A stretch of 64,000 nucleotides of DNA from Pelotomaculum_C sp050950345 (GTDB lineage Bacteria; Bacillota; Desulfotomaculia; Desulfotomaculales; Pelotomaculaceae), in the NCBI GenBank assembly GCA_050950345.1, contig JBMNHK010000002.1, forward strand, positions 620,001 to 684,000, given 5' to 3'. The notes beneath the pieces were generated by a model. It did no database searches, was not told the DNA's origin, and saw nothing but the letters and a program-made list of their open reading frames with translations. A program made the position numbers and the translations under genes. Positions 36,217 to 45,018 of the stretch are shown here, in pieces (within the stretch, counting starts at the first letter, position 1; each line of letters begins with the position of its first letter).

Positions 36217-36790
36217 TTAACTTTCGCAGAACGAAAAATAAAGCCGGCCCTTTAGAAATGCGGGCAGATAGGATATGAACTTCGGTAGAATATTTTGATG
36301 CTTTCCATACTTCTTTTGTAGCCTGTGGTACGCTTATCAAGCCTTAGAGCGATTTCGCACAAGAATAAGGACATTATTCCAGCTATGAGGTTTTAAGGGT
36401 TCAATGGATTCTTTAATGATAGTAGCTCAGGTTAGTGAAATTCTTCGCCAACTATACCAACATGAATTTTAAAACCGATATATTGGATCCTTTTGCGGCA
36501 TACCGGAGGCAACTTCGGATTGCAATGTGCATATAGAAATTACGCTAGAAACAAACAGGAAAATGGACTTAATAAGTACAGATAGCAATAACACCTTGCT
36601 TTTTCAAAGTTGTAGCAATGATATATTTTACTGATAATGATATATTTTACTGATTTCGTACATATTGTTTTTCTACTGTATATCGGCCTGGTAAAATAGA
36701 TTTAATAAAGACATCCTTTCGTCTTGTTGGAAGGGTTTTAGCAAACTCTATTTTACCAAGACGAGGGTGTCTTATGTTGTTTTCTACCTA
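36217..36790 (-). pseudogene. Inverted, internally deleted copy of the IS4 element
   Basis: Read on the minus strand, the segment repeats the IS at 34577: its right part (36690-36785) matches the upstream leader with the transposase start region (start codon lost), the middle carries short pieces matching the transposase (for example around 36300-36350 the GATAAGCGTACCAC-GGCTAC stretch), and the left part (36217-36270) matches the 3' end with the terminal CTTTCGCAG. Large parts of the reading frame are missing, and many bases are changed. It is non-coding, but may still supply ends for transposase in trans. Confidence 0.75.
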
Positions 36791-36966
36791 GTTATTAAAC
36801 CTGCAGGTGTATATTAGGTATCGTTTAATATAATACTTATAAAAATAGAGACAGATATAAAAAGAAAAGCTAATAGCAATGCTTTTGTTAAGTTGTGTTC
36901 AGAGTTAGCACTTGCAGTGTTAACTATCTGAAATAATAATATCAAAATGGCAAAGGAGGAAAAGCA

Positions 36967-38493
36967 ATGGATTTCTTTCCATGGTGGAGTGAAGAGCACA
37001 AGCAGTTGTCAAGAGATGTAAAAGCCTTCATGGAGAAGATCGCGGGAAGGGAAATGGAGACAAGGTGGACAAGAGAGTTTCCCTTCGATTTATATGAGGA
37101 GTTTGGCAAGACCGGTTTTACCGGCGCTGCTATTCCCAAGGAATACGGCGGTATGGGCTTGGGTTGCACCGGCGGCTGTATTGTTGCAGAAGAAGTTCAC
37201 AGCGTCAGCCCTGGTATGGGCAGGATCATCGTAGGCAACATGATGGGTGGCTTGATGCAGCTCCTGGATTTTGGTACCGAGGAGCAAAAGAAAAAATATC
37301 TGCCCCGCATTGCCATGGGGGAAACGGGCTGTGTTGCGATTACTGAAATGACTGCCGGCACCGATGCTTCAGGTATGGAAGTAGAAGCCAAGCTCGAAGG
37401 CGATCATTATGTGCTCAATGGTAAAAAGCGTTTTATTGTTGGCGCAGGGGTTGCCGATCATTACATTGTGTATGCAAAATCAAGCAATAACCCGGAAGAT
37501 ATTAAGAGACACAAACATTTGACTGCTTTTTGGGTTGAAAAAGGGGCCCCAGGCTTTACCACTGAGAGAATCAACGAAATTCTCGGCTTTGAGAACGTGC
37601 AGAATGGTTCCTTGGATTTCGAAAATGTGATTGTCCCTGTGGAGAACAGGATCGGTGCTGAAGGTGAAGGCTGGAAGGTTCTGATGCATGGTTTGAACTT
37701 TGAGCGCACTTTAATCTCAGCTTCAGCGGCAGCCTGGCAGAGGATACTCATGCAATATACGGTTCCTTATTCTAAGAGACGTGTCCAGTTTGGCCGTCCC
37801 ACCATCGATCTGGCTGTCAACCAGAACAGGATAACAGATATTATCATGCGTCTGAAGACAACCCGCATGTCTGTCTATTACACAGCTTATCTATGGGATA
37901 TCGGTCGGGATATTACAATTGAGTCCAGTATGGTTAAAACTATGGGTGCTGAGGCTACCTTTGCTTCGGCAGCTGATGCTACTCAGGTGATGGGCGGCGA
38001 CGGTGTGAACCGTTTCTATCCAATCCAAAACATCTTCGAAGTAGCAAAAACCGACTTCATTGCAGGCGGCACTTTGGAAGCCTGCCGTCTGACAGTCTTC
38101 CGGGCTGGTCTTAGGCTGATGAGTGAAGATATGAAAATGCCGCGCAGGGTTATCAGTGAGAAACTGGGTGTGCCTATACCGACCGCAGACCCTGTTGAGC
38201 AGAAAGTTGCCCTTAGCGAGGAAAGCTTGCTGAAAGTATTAGGCGAAGATTATCGTATCAACCAGGGCTTGCATATGACCATTGAGGACATTCAGCAGTA
38301 CATTGATGCTGACGCAGCTGATATTGCTAAGGTTATCGACGCCTTGCAAGAACAGAATCTGGTCATGACCTACAGGAATAGGAAAGGCGAAGTCCAGCTG
38401 GTTAAAGCTAACTACAGAGGTCTGAATAAGGCTTATCCTAAGGAATACTACAGATGGGCTCCTGATTATGTGACCGAAGACAGGAAGTTCTAA
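36967..38493 (+). CDS. Acyl-CoA dehydrogenase family protein with C-terminal extension (copy C)
   Basis: 508 residues, ATG after AAAGGAGGAAAAGCA. Same layout as the proteins at 24468 and 46737 (about two-thirds identical by eye): FFPWWSEEHKQLS start, TEMTAGTDASG, GLNFERTLISA with the helix-G Glu, IAGGTLEACRL where the usual catalytic Glu is Gly, and the winged-helix-like tail (MTIEDIQQYIDADAADIAKVIDALQEQNLVMTYRNRKG). It stands alone after the IS debris, with its own terminator and the second PucR gene behind it. It may act on a related CoA thioester, or be the ancestral partner of module B. Confidence 0.85.
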   Translation: MDFFPWWSEEHKQLSRDVKAFMEKIAGREMETRWTREFPFDLYEEFGKTGFTGAAIPKEYGGMGLGCTGGCIVAEEVHSVSPGMGRIIVGNMMGGLMQLLDFGTEEQKKKYLPRIAMGETGCVAITEMTAGTDASGMEVEAKLEGDHYVLNGKKRFIVGAGVADHYIVYAKSSNNPEDIKRHKHLTAFWVEKGAPGFTTERINEILGFENVQNGSLDFENVIVPVENRIGAEGEGWKVLMHGLNFERTLISASAAAWQRILMQYTVPYSKRRVQFGRPTIDLAVNQNRITDIIMRLKTTRMSVYYTAYLWDIGRDITIESSMVKTMGAEATFASAADATQVMGGDGVNRFYPIQNIFEVAKTDFIAGGTLEACRLTVFRAGLRLMSEDMKMPRRVISEKLGVPIPTADPVEQKVALSEESLLKVLGEDYRINQGLHMTIEDIQQYIDADAADIAKVIDALQEQNLVMTYRNRKGEVQLVKANYRGLNKAYPKEYYRWAPDYVTEDRKF

Positions 38494-38527
38494 GATATTG
38501 TTTGTATTATGAATTAGATTTAGTATG

Positions 38528-38565
38528 ACCCTGCTGCAGATATTAATATTGCGGCAGGGTTTTTG
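38528..38565 (+). terminator. Rho-independent terminator after acyl-CoA dehydrogenase C
   Basis: CCCTGCTGCA (from 38529) pairs with TGCGGCAGGG (to 38559) with one mismatch/wobble, followed by TTTTTG. Confidence 0.85.
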
Positions 38566-38601
38566 TTTTTTAAGTTCATGGTATAATCAGATTATAAGCG
38601 C

Positions 38602-38613
38602 ATGTTATAACAT
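38602..38613. promoter_or_regulatory. Palindrome ATGTTATAACAT upstream of PucR copy 2
   Basis: A perfect 12-base palindrome 66 bases before the PucR start, in an AT-rich promoter-like region. Possible operator for autoregulation; not identical to the inverted repeat before PucR copy 1, although both contain TGTT/AACA. Confidence 0.35.
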
Positions 38614-38678
38614 TATCAGTTACATATTAATAGATCTCGAGGTAACGGAGACTTTATTTCGGGGAGGTGTTACAGAGT

Positions 38679-39965
38679 ATGAGCAAAATTTCACTAAATG
38701 GGATTGAATTTGATAAATGGTATGATGACTTTATGAAAAGCATTATTACCGGGAAAGGCTATCAAGGCATAGCTGATCTAGTAGCTAATAAGTTGAATGT
38801 TGGTGTTCTAATTGAGGATAAGTATTTTAAAGTCCTCGCACGTTCACATCTAGATGACAATATCTATCTTAACATACGAAAACAGAGAAGTAAAAAGTAT
38901 CTAAAGCCACAGCGTGTAGATCCCAAAATTGCTAATTACGTTGACTTAGCAAAAAAATCCTCTGGTAATCCCATAAAAATGCCTGAGATACCTGAATATG
39001 GAGTGACTTTACCTAGACAAATTTTCCCTATTCTTATAAAAGAAGAGGTTAAGGGTTATTTGCATGTTTTTATTAAAGAGCTGGATAAGGAGCAATTAAG
39101 ATTTATCAGAGCAGCGTTAATCAGCCTGGTTTTCTTGATAACTCTTCAACAAGCCCGTTTAGAACTAAAGGATGAGATGAGGAGAACCCTGATCTTAGGA
39201 CTTATCAGCGATAAATCCAAGTTGGATGTTATTGAGTGGGAAAAAGGTATCCTCGGCTTAGACTTGGCCAGGGAGATGGCGGTGGTTGCCATTAAAGTAC
39301 TTGATGCACCTGGTCAGCAACAATTAGAAGATGTTTTACTCAGTATTACCAAGGATATGGATATGAAAACTAATTTAGTTGCGATAAATGACGAACAAGC
39401 AGTAATGTTGATTCAGTCAGTCGAAGGTATTCAATTGGAAATGTCAATGGTTAATAAAAGCCTTCAGGTGGTATTCGAAATATTGAAGACAATCTTTAAA
39501 GACAGTAAGGTCAGAATTGGTGTTGGACGTATGTGTTTTGATCCCCGGGATTATAAGGTTGCCTATGCTGAAGCCTGCAAAGTCCTAAATATTATGGAAA
39601 CCAATCCAAGTGCAGACGAAGGGATAGTGTATCACCATTCTCTTAGATTAATGGGCATCCTGCCACTGCCAGGTGATGACAATGCACTGGTGAAATTTGT
39701 AAAAGATATTATCGGTAAGTTATACGAATACAGCATGGAACATAATGTAGACCTTATTGAAACACTGGCATGTTATTTGGATAAAGATTGTTCTGTCCAG
39801 AGCGCATCAAGAGAACTTTTCATTCACCCAAGCACACTGAGATATCGCCTAGAGAAAGCAGAGAAAATATCGGGATTGGATTTGAAGGACAAAGATACGA
39901 AGCTTGAACTACAATTGGCTATAAAGCTTTATAGATATTATGGAGAAAATTTGCTCATGAAGTAA
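38679..39965 (+). CDS. PucR/CdaR-type transcriptional regulator (copy 2)
   Basis: 428 residues from ATG 38679, nine bases after GGGGAGGTG; an in-frame GTG at 38667 lies inside that ribosome site. The layout equals copy 1: N-terminal sensor-like part (GYQGIADLVANKLNVGVLIEDKYFKVLARS), GGDEF-like middle (VRIGVGRMCFDPRDYKVAYAEACKVL) and terminal HTH (SVQSASRELFIHPSTLRYRLEKAEKISGLDL). It probably controls the second half of the island, starting with the acyl-CoA ligase gene 316 bases downstream, in response to an aromatic or acyl compound (inference). Confidence 0.85.
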   Translation: MSKISLNGIEFDKWYDDFMKSIITGKGYQGIADLVANKLNVGVLIEDKYFKVLARSHLDDNIYLNIRKQRSKKYLKPQRVDPKIANYVDLAKKSSGNPIKMPEIPEYGVTLPRQIFPILIKEEVKGYLHVFIKELDKEQLRFIRAALISLVFLITLQQARLELKDEMRRTLILGLISDKSKLDVIEWEKGILGLDLAREMAVVAIKVLDAPGQQQLEDVLLSITKDMDMKTNLVAINDEQAVMLIQSVEGIQLEMSMVNKSLQVVFEILKTIFKDSKVRIGVGRMCFDPRDYKVAYAEACKVLNIMETNPSADEGIVYHHSLRLMGILPLPGDDNALVKFVKDIIGKLYEYSMEHNVDLIETLACYLDKDCSVQSASRELFIHPSTLRYRLEKAEKISGLDLKDKDTKLELQLAIKLYRYYGENLLMK

Positions 39966-39993
39966 AGCATAATTTAATAACGGTTCGCTGGAT

Positions 39994-40030
39994 GGCCCGG
40001 ATGCCCATATTATGGCAGCCGGGCCTTTCC
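39994..40030 (+). terminator. Terminator after PucR copy 2
   Basis: GGCCCGG (39994-40000) pairs with CCGGGCC (40019-40025), with inner CC/GG pairs, followed by TTTCC. Confidence 0.7.
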
Positions 40031-40281
40031 TATAAAGTGTAGGAAAGGCACCTTAAAATACAACGAGAATTCCTCGGGTTTGTGAATAGATATTGATCCT
40101 CGATCCCGATATAATTATGGTACACATAGAAAATTAAGAAAATTATATTAAGATACAACATATAAGGGTATAATGCCCTAATTATTTAATATTTGCTAAT
40201 AATATATTTCAGAATACTCTGACTAATAGTATCTGCAATCCGTTGTTAGCATAGCTACTCAGCAGTACGGAGGTATGTCCA

Positions 40282-41967
40282 GTGAGTTATTTAAAGAATA
40301 GAAATTTTACAGTTGGAAAATTTTTAGATAATATGGTAAAAATTCACCCGGACAAAGATGCCCTTGTTTGTTATGAACGCAACTTAAGATATACCTACAA
40401 GGAGTTTCAGGCATTTTGCAACCAGTTTTCCAAAGGCTTGTTGAAGTTAGGGATAAAAAAGGGTGACCATGTTGCTATATGGGCTTCTAACCTTCCTGAA
40501 TGGGTTATTGCGCAGTTCGGTATTGCAAGGATTGGAGCCGTCCTTGTGACAGTAAATACTAGTTGCGAGATAAACGAGCTGGAATATCTTTTGAAACAAT
40601 CGGATTCAACAACTCTGATAATGGCCGATGTTGGTAGAAGCAATGATTATACAAGTATGATATATGAAATTTGCCCTGAGTTGTACAACTGTAGGCCGGG
40701 AGAGCTTGTAGCTGAGAAACTGCCACTCTTGAAGAATGTGATCATTATAGGAGATAAAAAGTATCCAGGCTTGTTGAGCCTGAACGATGTTTATGAATTA
40801 GGGGACAAGATATCTGACGAAGAAATGGGTGCTCGCATGGCTGAGCTGGAGTCGGAAGATGTATGCATGATGCTATATATCTCAGGAACCAATGAGTTCC
40901 CAAAAGGTGTCCTGCTATCACACAAAAACGTTATTATGAACGCACTGAGTATGAAAGTGTGCATGAATCTGGGGTTTCAAGATAGGGTGTGTATACCGGT
41001 GCCTCTTTTTCACTGTTTTGGCGCCGTGACTGGAGTATTGTGCAGTGTTGCGTCCGGTGCAACAATTGTTCTCCCGTCAGATAGATTTGACTCAGTCAAA
41101 ATACTTGAAGCGGTTGAAAAAGAACGCTGTACGGTATTACATGGGGTACCCGCCATATTTGTTTCTTTGCTGGAGGAAATAGAGAAAGTGAAGTATGATT
41201 TGTCTTCCTTGAGAACAGGAATTGTTGCCGGGTCGGCATGTGCGCCGAAAGTACTAAGGAAATTAGAGAACGTTTTGAAAAAAGTTATCGTTTCCTACGG
41301 TCAGGCCGAGGCTTCCTCATGTATTACCAGCACACGAGTGACTGAACCGGCCAAATTAAGGCTTTACACCTCAGGGAGGGCTCTGCCAGGAGTTGAAGTC
41401 AAAATTGTCGATCCAAAAACTGGAGAAGCAGTAGCACCTGGTGTGCAAGGTGAAATTCTTGCACGAGGCTGTAACGTAATGAAGGGCTACTATAAAATGC
41501 CTGTAGCTACCGCGGAGGTAATTGATGATGATAATTGGCTGCACACGGGCGACCTTGGTGTCATGGATGACGACGGGTACTGCAAAATAATCGGCAGGCT
41601 AAAAGACATGATCATTTGCGGCGGGGAAAACATATATCCGAAAGAAGTAGAAAACTTGCTATGCACCCATCCGTTAGTTGAAGAAGCACAAGTATTAGGA
41701 TTGCCCAGTCGCAAGTATGGTGAAGAAGTTATGGCCTTTGTCAAATTAAAAAATGGAGCAACACTTTCACAAAAAGAATTGCAAAATTTTTGCAAAGGCA
41801 AAATTGCCAAGTTTAAGATTCCTAAACATATTGTATTTGTTCGTAGTTATCCTTATTCAGCCGGTGGGAAAGTCCAAAAGTTTAAACTGCGCCAGTTAGC
41901 GCTCAAGATGTTGGGTTTGCAAAATAAAGAAAGAACTCAAAGTAGTAAAGCAATAGTATGTAACTGA
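40282..41967 (+). CDS. AMP-forming acyl-/aryl-CoA ligase
   Basis: 561 residues, GTG start with GGAGG at 40269-40273. ANL-superfamily features: ATP-binding loop MLYISGTNEFPKGVLLSHKN (about 196-215; SGTNEFPKG where SGTTG-PKG is usual), YGQAEASSC (A5 motif), LHTGDLGVMDDDGYCKIIGRLKDMIICGGENIYPKEVE, and the C-terminal SAGGKVQKFKLR with the catalytic Lys. It activates a carboxylic acid to its CoA thioester with ATP to AMP. The sequence resembles FadD/aryl ligases of Firmicutes; specificity cannot be read. With the reductase at 52-56 kb, a hydroxybenzoate is a reasonable but unproven substrate. Confidence 0.87.
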   Translation: MSYLKNRNFTVGKFLDNMVKIHPDKDALVCYERNLRYTYKEFQAFCNQFSKGLLKLGIKKGDHVAIWASNLPEWVIAQFGIARIGAVLVTVNTSCEINELEYLLKQSDSTTLIMADVGRSNDYTSMIYEICPELYNCRPGELVAEKLPLLKNVIIIGDKKYPGLLSLNDVYELGDKISDEEMGARMAELESEDVCMMLYISGTNEFPKGVLLSHKNVIMNALSMKVCMNLGFQDRVCIPVPLFHCFGAVTGVLCSVASGATIVLPSDRFDSVKILEAVEKERCTVLHGVPAIFVSLLEEIEKVKYDLSSLRTGIVAGSACAPKVLRKLENVLKKVIVSYGQAEASSCITSTRVTEPAKLRLYTSGRALPGVEVKIVDPKTGEAVAPGVQGEILARGCNVMKGYYKMPVATAEVIDDDNWLHTGDLGVMDDDGYCKIIGRLKDMIICGGENIYPKEVENLLCTHPLVEEAQVLGLPSRKYGEEVMAFVKLKNGATLSQKELQNFCKGKIAKFKIPKHIVFVRSYPYSAGGKVQKFKLRQLALKMLGLQNKERTQSSKAIVCN

Positions 41968-41970
41968 ATA

Positions 41971-41984
41971 AATAGCTAGCTATT
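41971..41984. other. Perfect palindrome AATAGCTAGCTATT
   Basis: A 14-base palindrome just after the ligase gene, in the 232-base gap before module B. Could be a regulator site or part of a weak terminator. Nothing else is evident in the gap. Confidence 0.3.
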
Positions 41985-42199
41985 ATTAAGCTTTTGCATG
42001 GATTTATGTGAGGTTTAGTCTGTTTTAATTAACGTAATAAAACCTATGATTGGGGGGTTATGTCTTTAAATCAATTTGATCGTGAAAGGGGATGAGCTAT
42101 AACGCTTTTGGAGATGCGGTATGCGTTGGTAGAAATGAGAAACACAAAAATCTTTTATTAAAGATGTGATTTACGCTTCTAATTGAAAGGAGGAACACC

Positions 42200-43657
42200 A
42201 TGAGCATGAAGGATGATTTGATAAGGATTCTTGGAAAAGAGAACGTAAACGACAAAAGTGAAATTCTGCTCCAGTATGCACAGGATTCAAGTCTTCTGCC
42301 CGCAGGGATGGCCAACATTGTAGTAACGCCCGAGTCATCAGTGCAAGTCTCAGCTGTGGTGAAGTACGCTAACGAGAACAATGTACCGGTGGTGCCGGTA
42401 AGTTCAAAAGTGCATTTCCATGGTAGCACTATACCCAAGCAGGGTGGAATTGTCATGGATTTTAGCAAAATGAACAAGATCATCGAAATTGACGTCTTTG
42501 ACCGCCGGGTTCGTATTGAGCCTGGTGTGACCTGGGGGCAGCTGGTGTCCGAGTTGGATAAGCAGGAAATGCGGATGATAATGCCGCTTTGCCCACACAA
42601 GGATCGTTCAGTCCTTACCGATTATCTCGAAAGAGAAGTGCCGACCAATACAGTATATGAATACAACGAACCCCTGCAGGGTTTTGAAGTTGTCTGGCCC
42701 AATGGGGATGTTTTTAGAGGTGGCTCAGCCAGTGTACACGGTTTTGGACAAAATTCAAAAGCAACTGGGAGTAACCCTTCAGGCCCAGGTCTTGATTTCT
42801 ATCGCTTAGTACAGGGTGCACAGGGTACGATGGGTGTATTAACCTGGTCAAACCTGAAAATCGAACACAAAACGCGGATTGATAAAGTCCTTTTAGCGCC
42901 ATTTACTAATTTAGCTCGTGCCCAGGAGTTCTTATATAGAATTCTGCCGAGAAGGATCGGTGAGGAGGTCTTGCTGCTTAACAATATTGATTTGGCCACG
43001 ATTCTTGCCGATAAATGGCCCGATGATTTTGAAACTCTGCGCAAAACCTTACCACCCTGGACCTTAGTAGTGGTTGTTTGTGGTTTAGTGCGTCGACCTG
43101 AAGAAAAAGTGGCGTATGAGATGAAATTCCTAAAAGAGGTAATGAAGAACGAATTTAATGACGTTTCTCTTACTGAAACCTTGCCTGGGTTCCCGGGGAT
43201 CGGGAAAAAGCTTCTGCCCTTGTTAAGGAATCCCTGGCCTAAAGAAATTTATTGGAAGGATCAGTGGAAAGGTGCTTTCCAGAGCCTGTTTTTCATCTGC
43301 AAACCGAAGGACACACCCGGCTATATCAGCGAGCTCCAAAATGTAGCTGTTAAGTATGGTTACAAACCTGAAGATATTGGTATGTACGTGCAACCTATAG
43401 AGCACAACAGAGCGTGCCAGATGGAATTTACCTTCTTCTATAATGCGGAAGATGAAAGCGAAAAGGCAAATATTGCGAACCTCTACAAGGAAGCCGCAGT
43501 AGTTCTTTTCAATAAAGGAGCTTATTTCAGCAGGCCATATGGCGTGCTAGCGCCGATGATGTATGACCGGGCCGGCTCATATACGTCCTTGTTGAAGCGG
43601 GTCAAGAAAATATTCGATCCCAATAATATCATGAATCCCGGAAACTTGTGTTTCTAA
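42200..43657 (+). CDS. FAD-binding oxidase, GlcD-like (module B, first flavoprotein)
   Basis: 485 residues, ATG after GAAAGGAGGAACACC, the same leader as in module A. FAD_binding_4 domain (IVVTPESSVQVSAVVKYANENNVPVVPVSSKVHFHGSTIPKQGG; GPGLDFYRLVQGAQGTMGVLTW) and a FAD-oxidase C-terminal domain ending FDPNNIMNPGNLCF. About 60% identical to the module A protein. The conserved block PTNTVYEYNEPLQGFEVVWPNGDVFRGGSASV recalls VAO-type phenol-oxidising flavoproteins, but the class is too broad to name a substrate. Confidence 0.82.
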   Translation: MSMKDDLIRILGKENVNDKSEILLQYAQDSSLLPAGMANIVVTPESSVQVSAVVKYANENNVPVVPVSSKVHFHGSTIPKQGGIVMDFSKMNKIIEIDVFDRRVRIEPGVTWGQLVSELDKQEMRMIMPLCPHKDRSVLTDYLEREVPTNTVYEYNEPLQGFEVVWPNGDVFRGGSASVHGFGQNSKATGSNPSGPGLDFYRLVQGAQGTMGVLTWSNLKIEHKTRIDKVLLAPFTNLARAQEFLYRILPRRIGEEVLLLNNIDLATILADKWPDDFETLRKTLPPWTLVVVVCGLVRRPEEKVAYEMKFLKEVMKNEFNDVSLTETLPGFPGIGKKLLPLLRNPWPKEIYWKDQWKGAFQSLFFICKPKDTPGYISELQNVAVKYGYKPEDIGMYVQPIEHNRACQMEFTFFYNAEDESEKANIANLYKEAAVVLFNKGAYFSRPYGVLAPMMYDRAGSYTSLLKRVKKIFDPNNIMNPGNLCF

Positions 43658-43675
43658 GAGAAAGGAGGAAAAAAA

Positions 43676-45004
43676 ATGTCCAAAATTAGCGAGTTGAATA
43701 AAGAGCGTTATGATACACCAAAAGTAAAATTTGCATTGGATGTCAGATACCTGAAAAACTTTAGATACGATATGGATCACTGCATTAAATGCAAAGGTGG
43801 CTATTGGGTAGATCACACCTATAGCCCTGGTATCAAATTCACCACCAGGTGTCCAAGCGGTGTATGGAACGATTTCGATGCATACAATTGTGCGGGGAAA
43901 ATGAGGATTGGCAGTGCTGTAGATGAAGGGCTATTAGAATGGACACCTAAGCTGCTGGAAGTACTATATGCCGATCCATTATGCGGGGCTTGCGATGTAG
44001 GATGCAAAAGGAATCTTGACCTGGAAATAGGCTTGAGCCTTGAAGCCCTAAGAGTAAAGGCAGTTAAAGATGGTGCCGGGCCAATGCCGGCCCACAAAAA
44101 GACTGCTGAAAACATTGAAAAAACCCATAATCAGTTTGGCTCTCCTCATGCAAACAGAAGAAATTGGCTCACCCAGGAGATCAAGGTTGCCGATAAAGCA
44201 GACGTGCTTTATTTTCCAGGGTGCTCTGCTTCCTATACAAATCCTGAGATCGGACAAGCAACCGCTAAAATTCTTAATGCCTCAGGCACACCTTTCAGCT
44301 TGATGCCGGACGAGTGGTGCTGTGGCAACACTCTATACTCTGTCGGTATGATCGATGAGGCCACTGAGCTAGCTAAACGCAATGTTGATGCGGTGAAAGC
44401 TTCCGGAGCCAAAACCCTTCTGACGTCATGTGCTGAGTGCTACCGGATGTGGAAAGTTGACTATCCGAAGATGTTGGGTATATCTACTGATGACTTGGGC
44501 TTCAAGGTTGTACACCTGTTGGAGTTTGCTGATGAGGCGATTGCCAATGGTAACTTGAAGCCGAACAAAAATGTCAACTTAAAGCTTACCTATCATGATG
44601 CATGTAGTGTAAGCAGGCTTTGTGATCCCTGGACGCCTTATTCTGGTGAGAGAGGTTGGATGGGCTGCATTGAACCCAGGCTTCGTAGGCGCCGCGGCCG
44701 GTCAGGGCTATATGCGCAACCAAGAAACATTCTCCAGGCCATACCCGGTGTTGAGCTTGTGGAAATGATGCGCCTCAGAGAAAATGCTTTCTGTTGCGGT
44801 GCAGGTCGCGGTACTAAAGAAGCCTTCCCTGAATTAGCTACTACTTCAGCTAAAGAACGTCTGGATGAAGTGCGGGAAATTGGAGCGGAAGTCCTTGTAT
44901 CAGCCTGTCCTTTCTGCAAAAACAATTTCTCACAGACAGCTAAAACCATCGGTGATCAACTGCAGGTAATGGATATTTCCGAAGTCATTTTGGCTTCGCT
45001 ATAA
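43676..45004 (+). CDS. CCG-domain Fe-S protein with altered cluster motifs (module B)
   Basis: 442 residues, ATG after AAAGGAGG. Two CCG domains are intact (EWCCGNTLYSVG...TSCAECYRMW; FCCGAGRG...SACPFCKNNF). In the ferredoxin-like part, three cysteines of the module A protein are replaced: CIKCKGG (Gly42 for Cys58), GSAVDEG (Ser80 for Cys96) and YADPLCGACDVGC (Asp100 for Cys116). Cys36, 39, 59, 103, 106 and 110 remain, and Cys72 is new. It probably holds fewer or different clusters (Asp can ligate one iron of a [4Fe-4S] cluster in some ferredoxins). The frame is otherwise undamaged. Confidence 0.83.
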   Translation: MSKISELNKERYDTPKVKFALDVRYLKNFRYDMDHCIKCKGGYWVDHTYSPGIKFTTRCPSGVWNDFDAYNCAGKMRIGSAVDEGLLEWTPKLLEVLYADPLCGACDVGCKRNLDLEIGLSLEALRVKAVKDGAGPMPAHKKTAENIEKTHNQFGSPHANRRNWLTQEIKVADKADVLYFPGCSASYTNPEIGQATAKILNASGTPFSLMPDEWCCGNTLYSVGMIDEATELAKRNVDAVKASGAKTLLTSCAECYRMWKVDYPKMLGISTDDLGFKVVHLLEFADEAIANGNLKPNKNVNLKLTYHDACSVSRLCDPWTPYSGERGWMGCIEPRLRRRRGRSGLYAQPRNILQAIPGVELVEMMRLRENAFCCGAGRGTKEAFPELATTSAKERLDEVREIGAEVLVSACPFCKNNFSQTAKTIGDQLQVMDISEVILASL

Positions 45005-45018
45005 AGGAGGTTCAGAAG

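Noticed and set aside
40282..41967. Naming the ligase 4-hydroxybenzoate-CoA ligase
   Set aside because: Only general ANL motifs are visible; genomic proximity to the reductase is not enough for a specific name.
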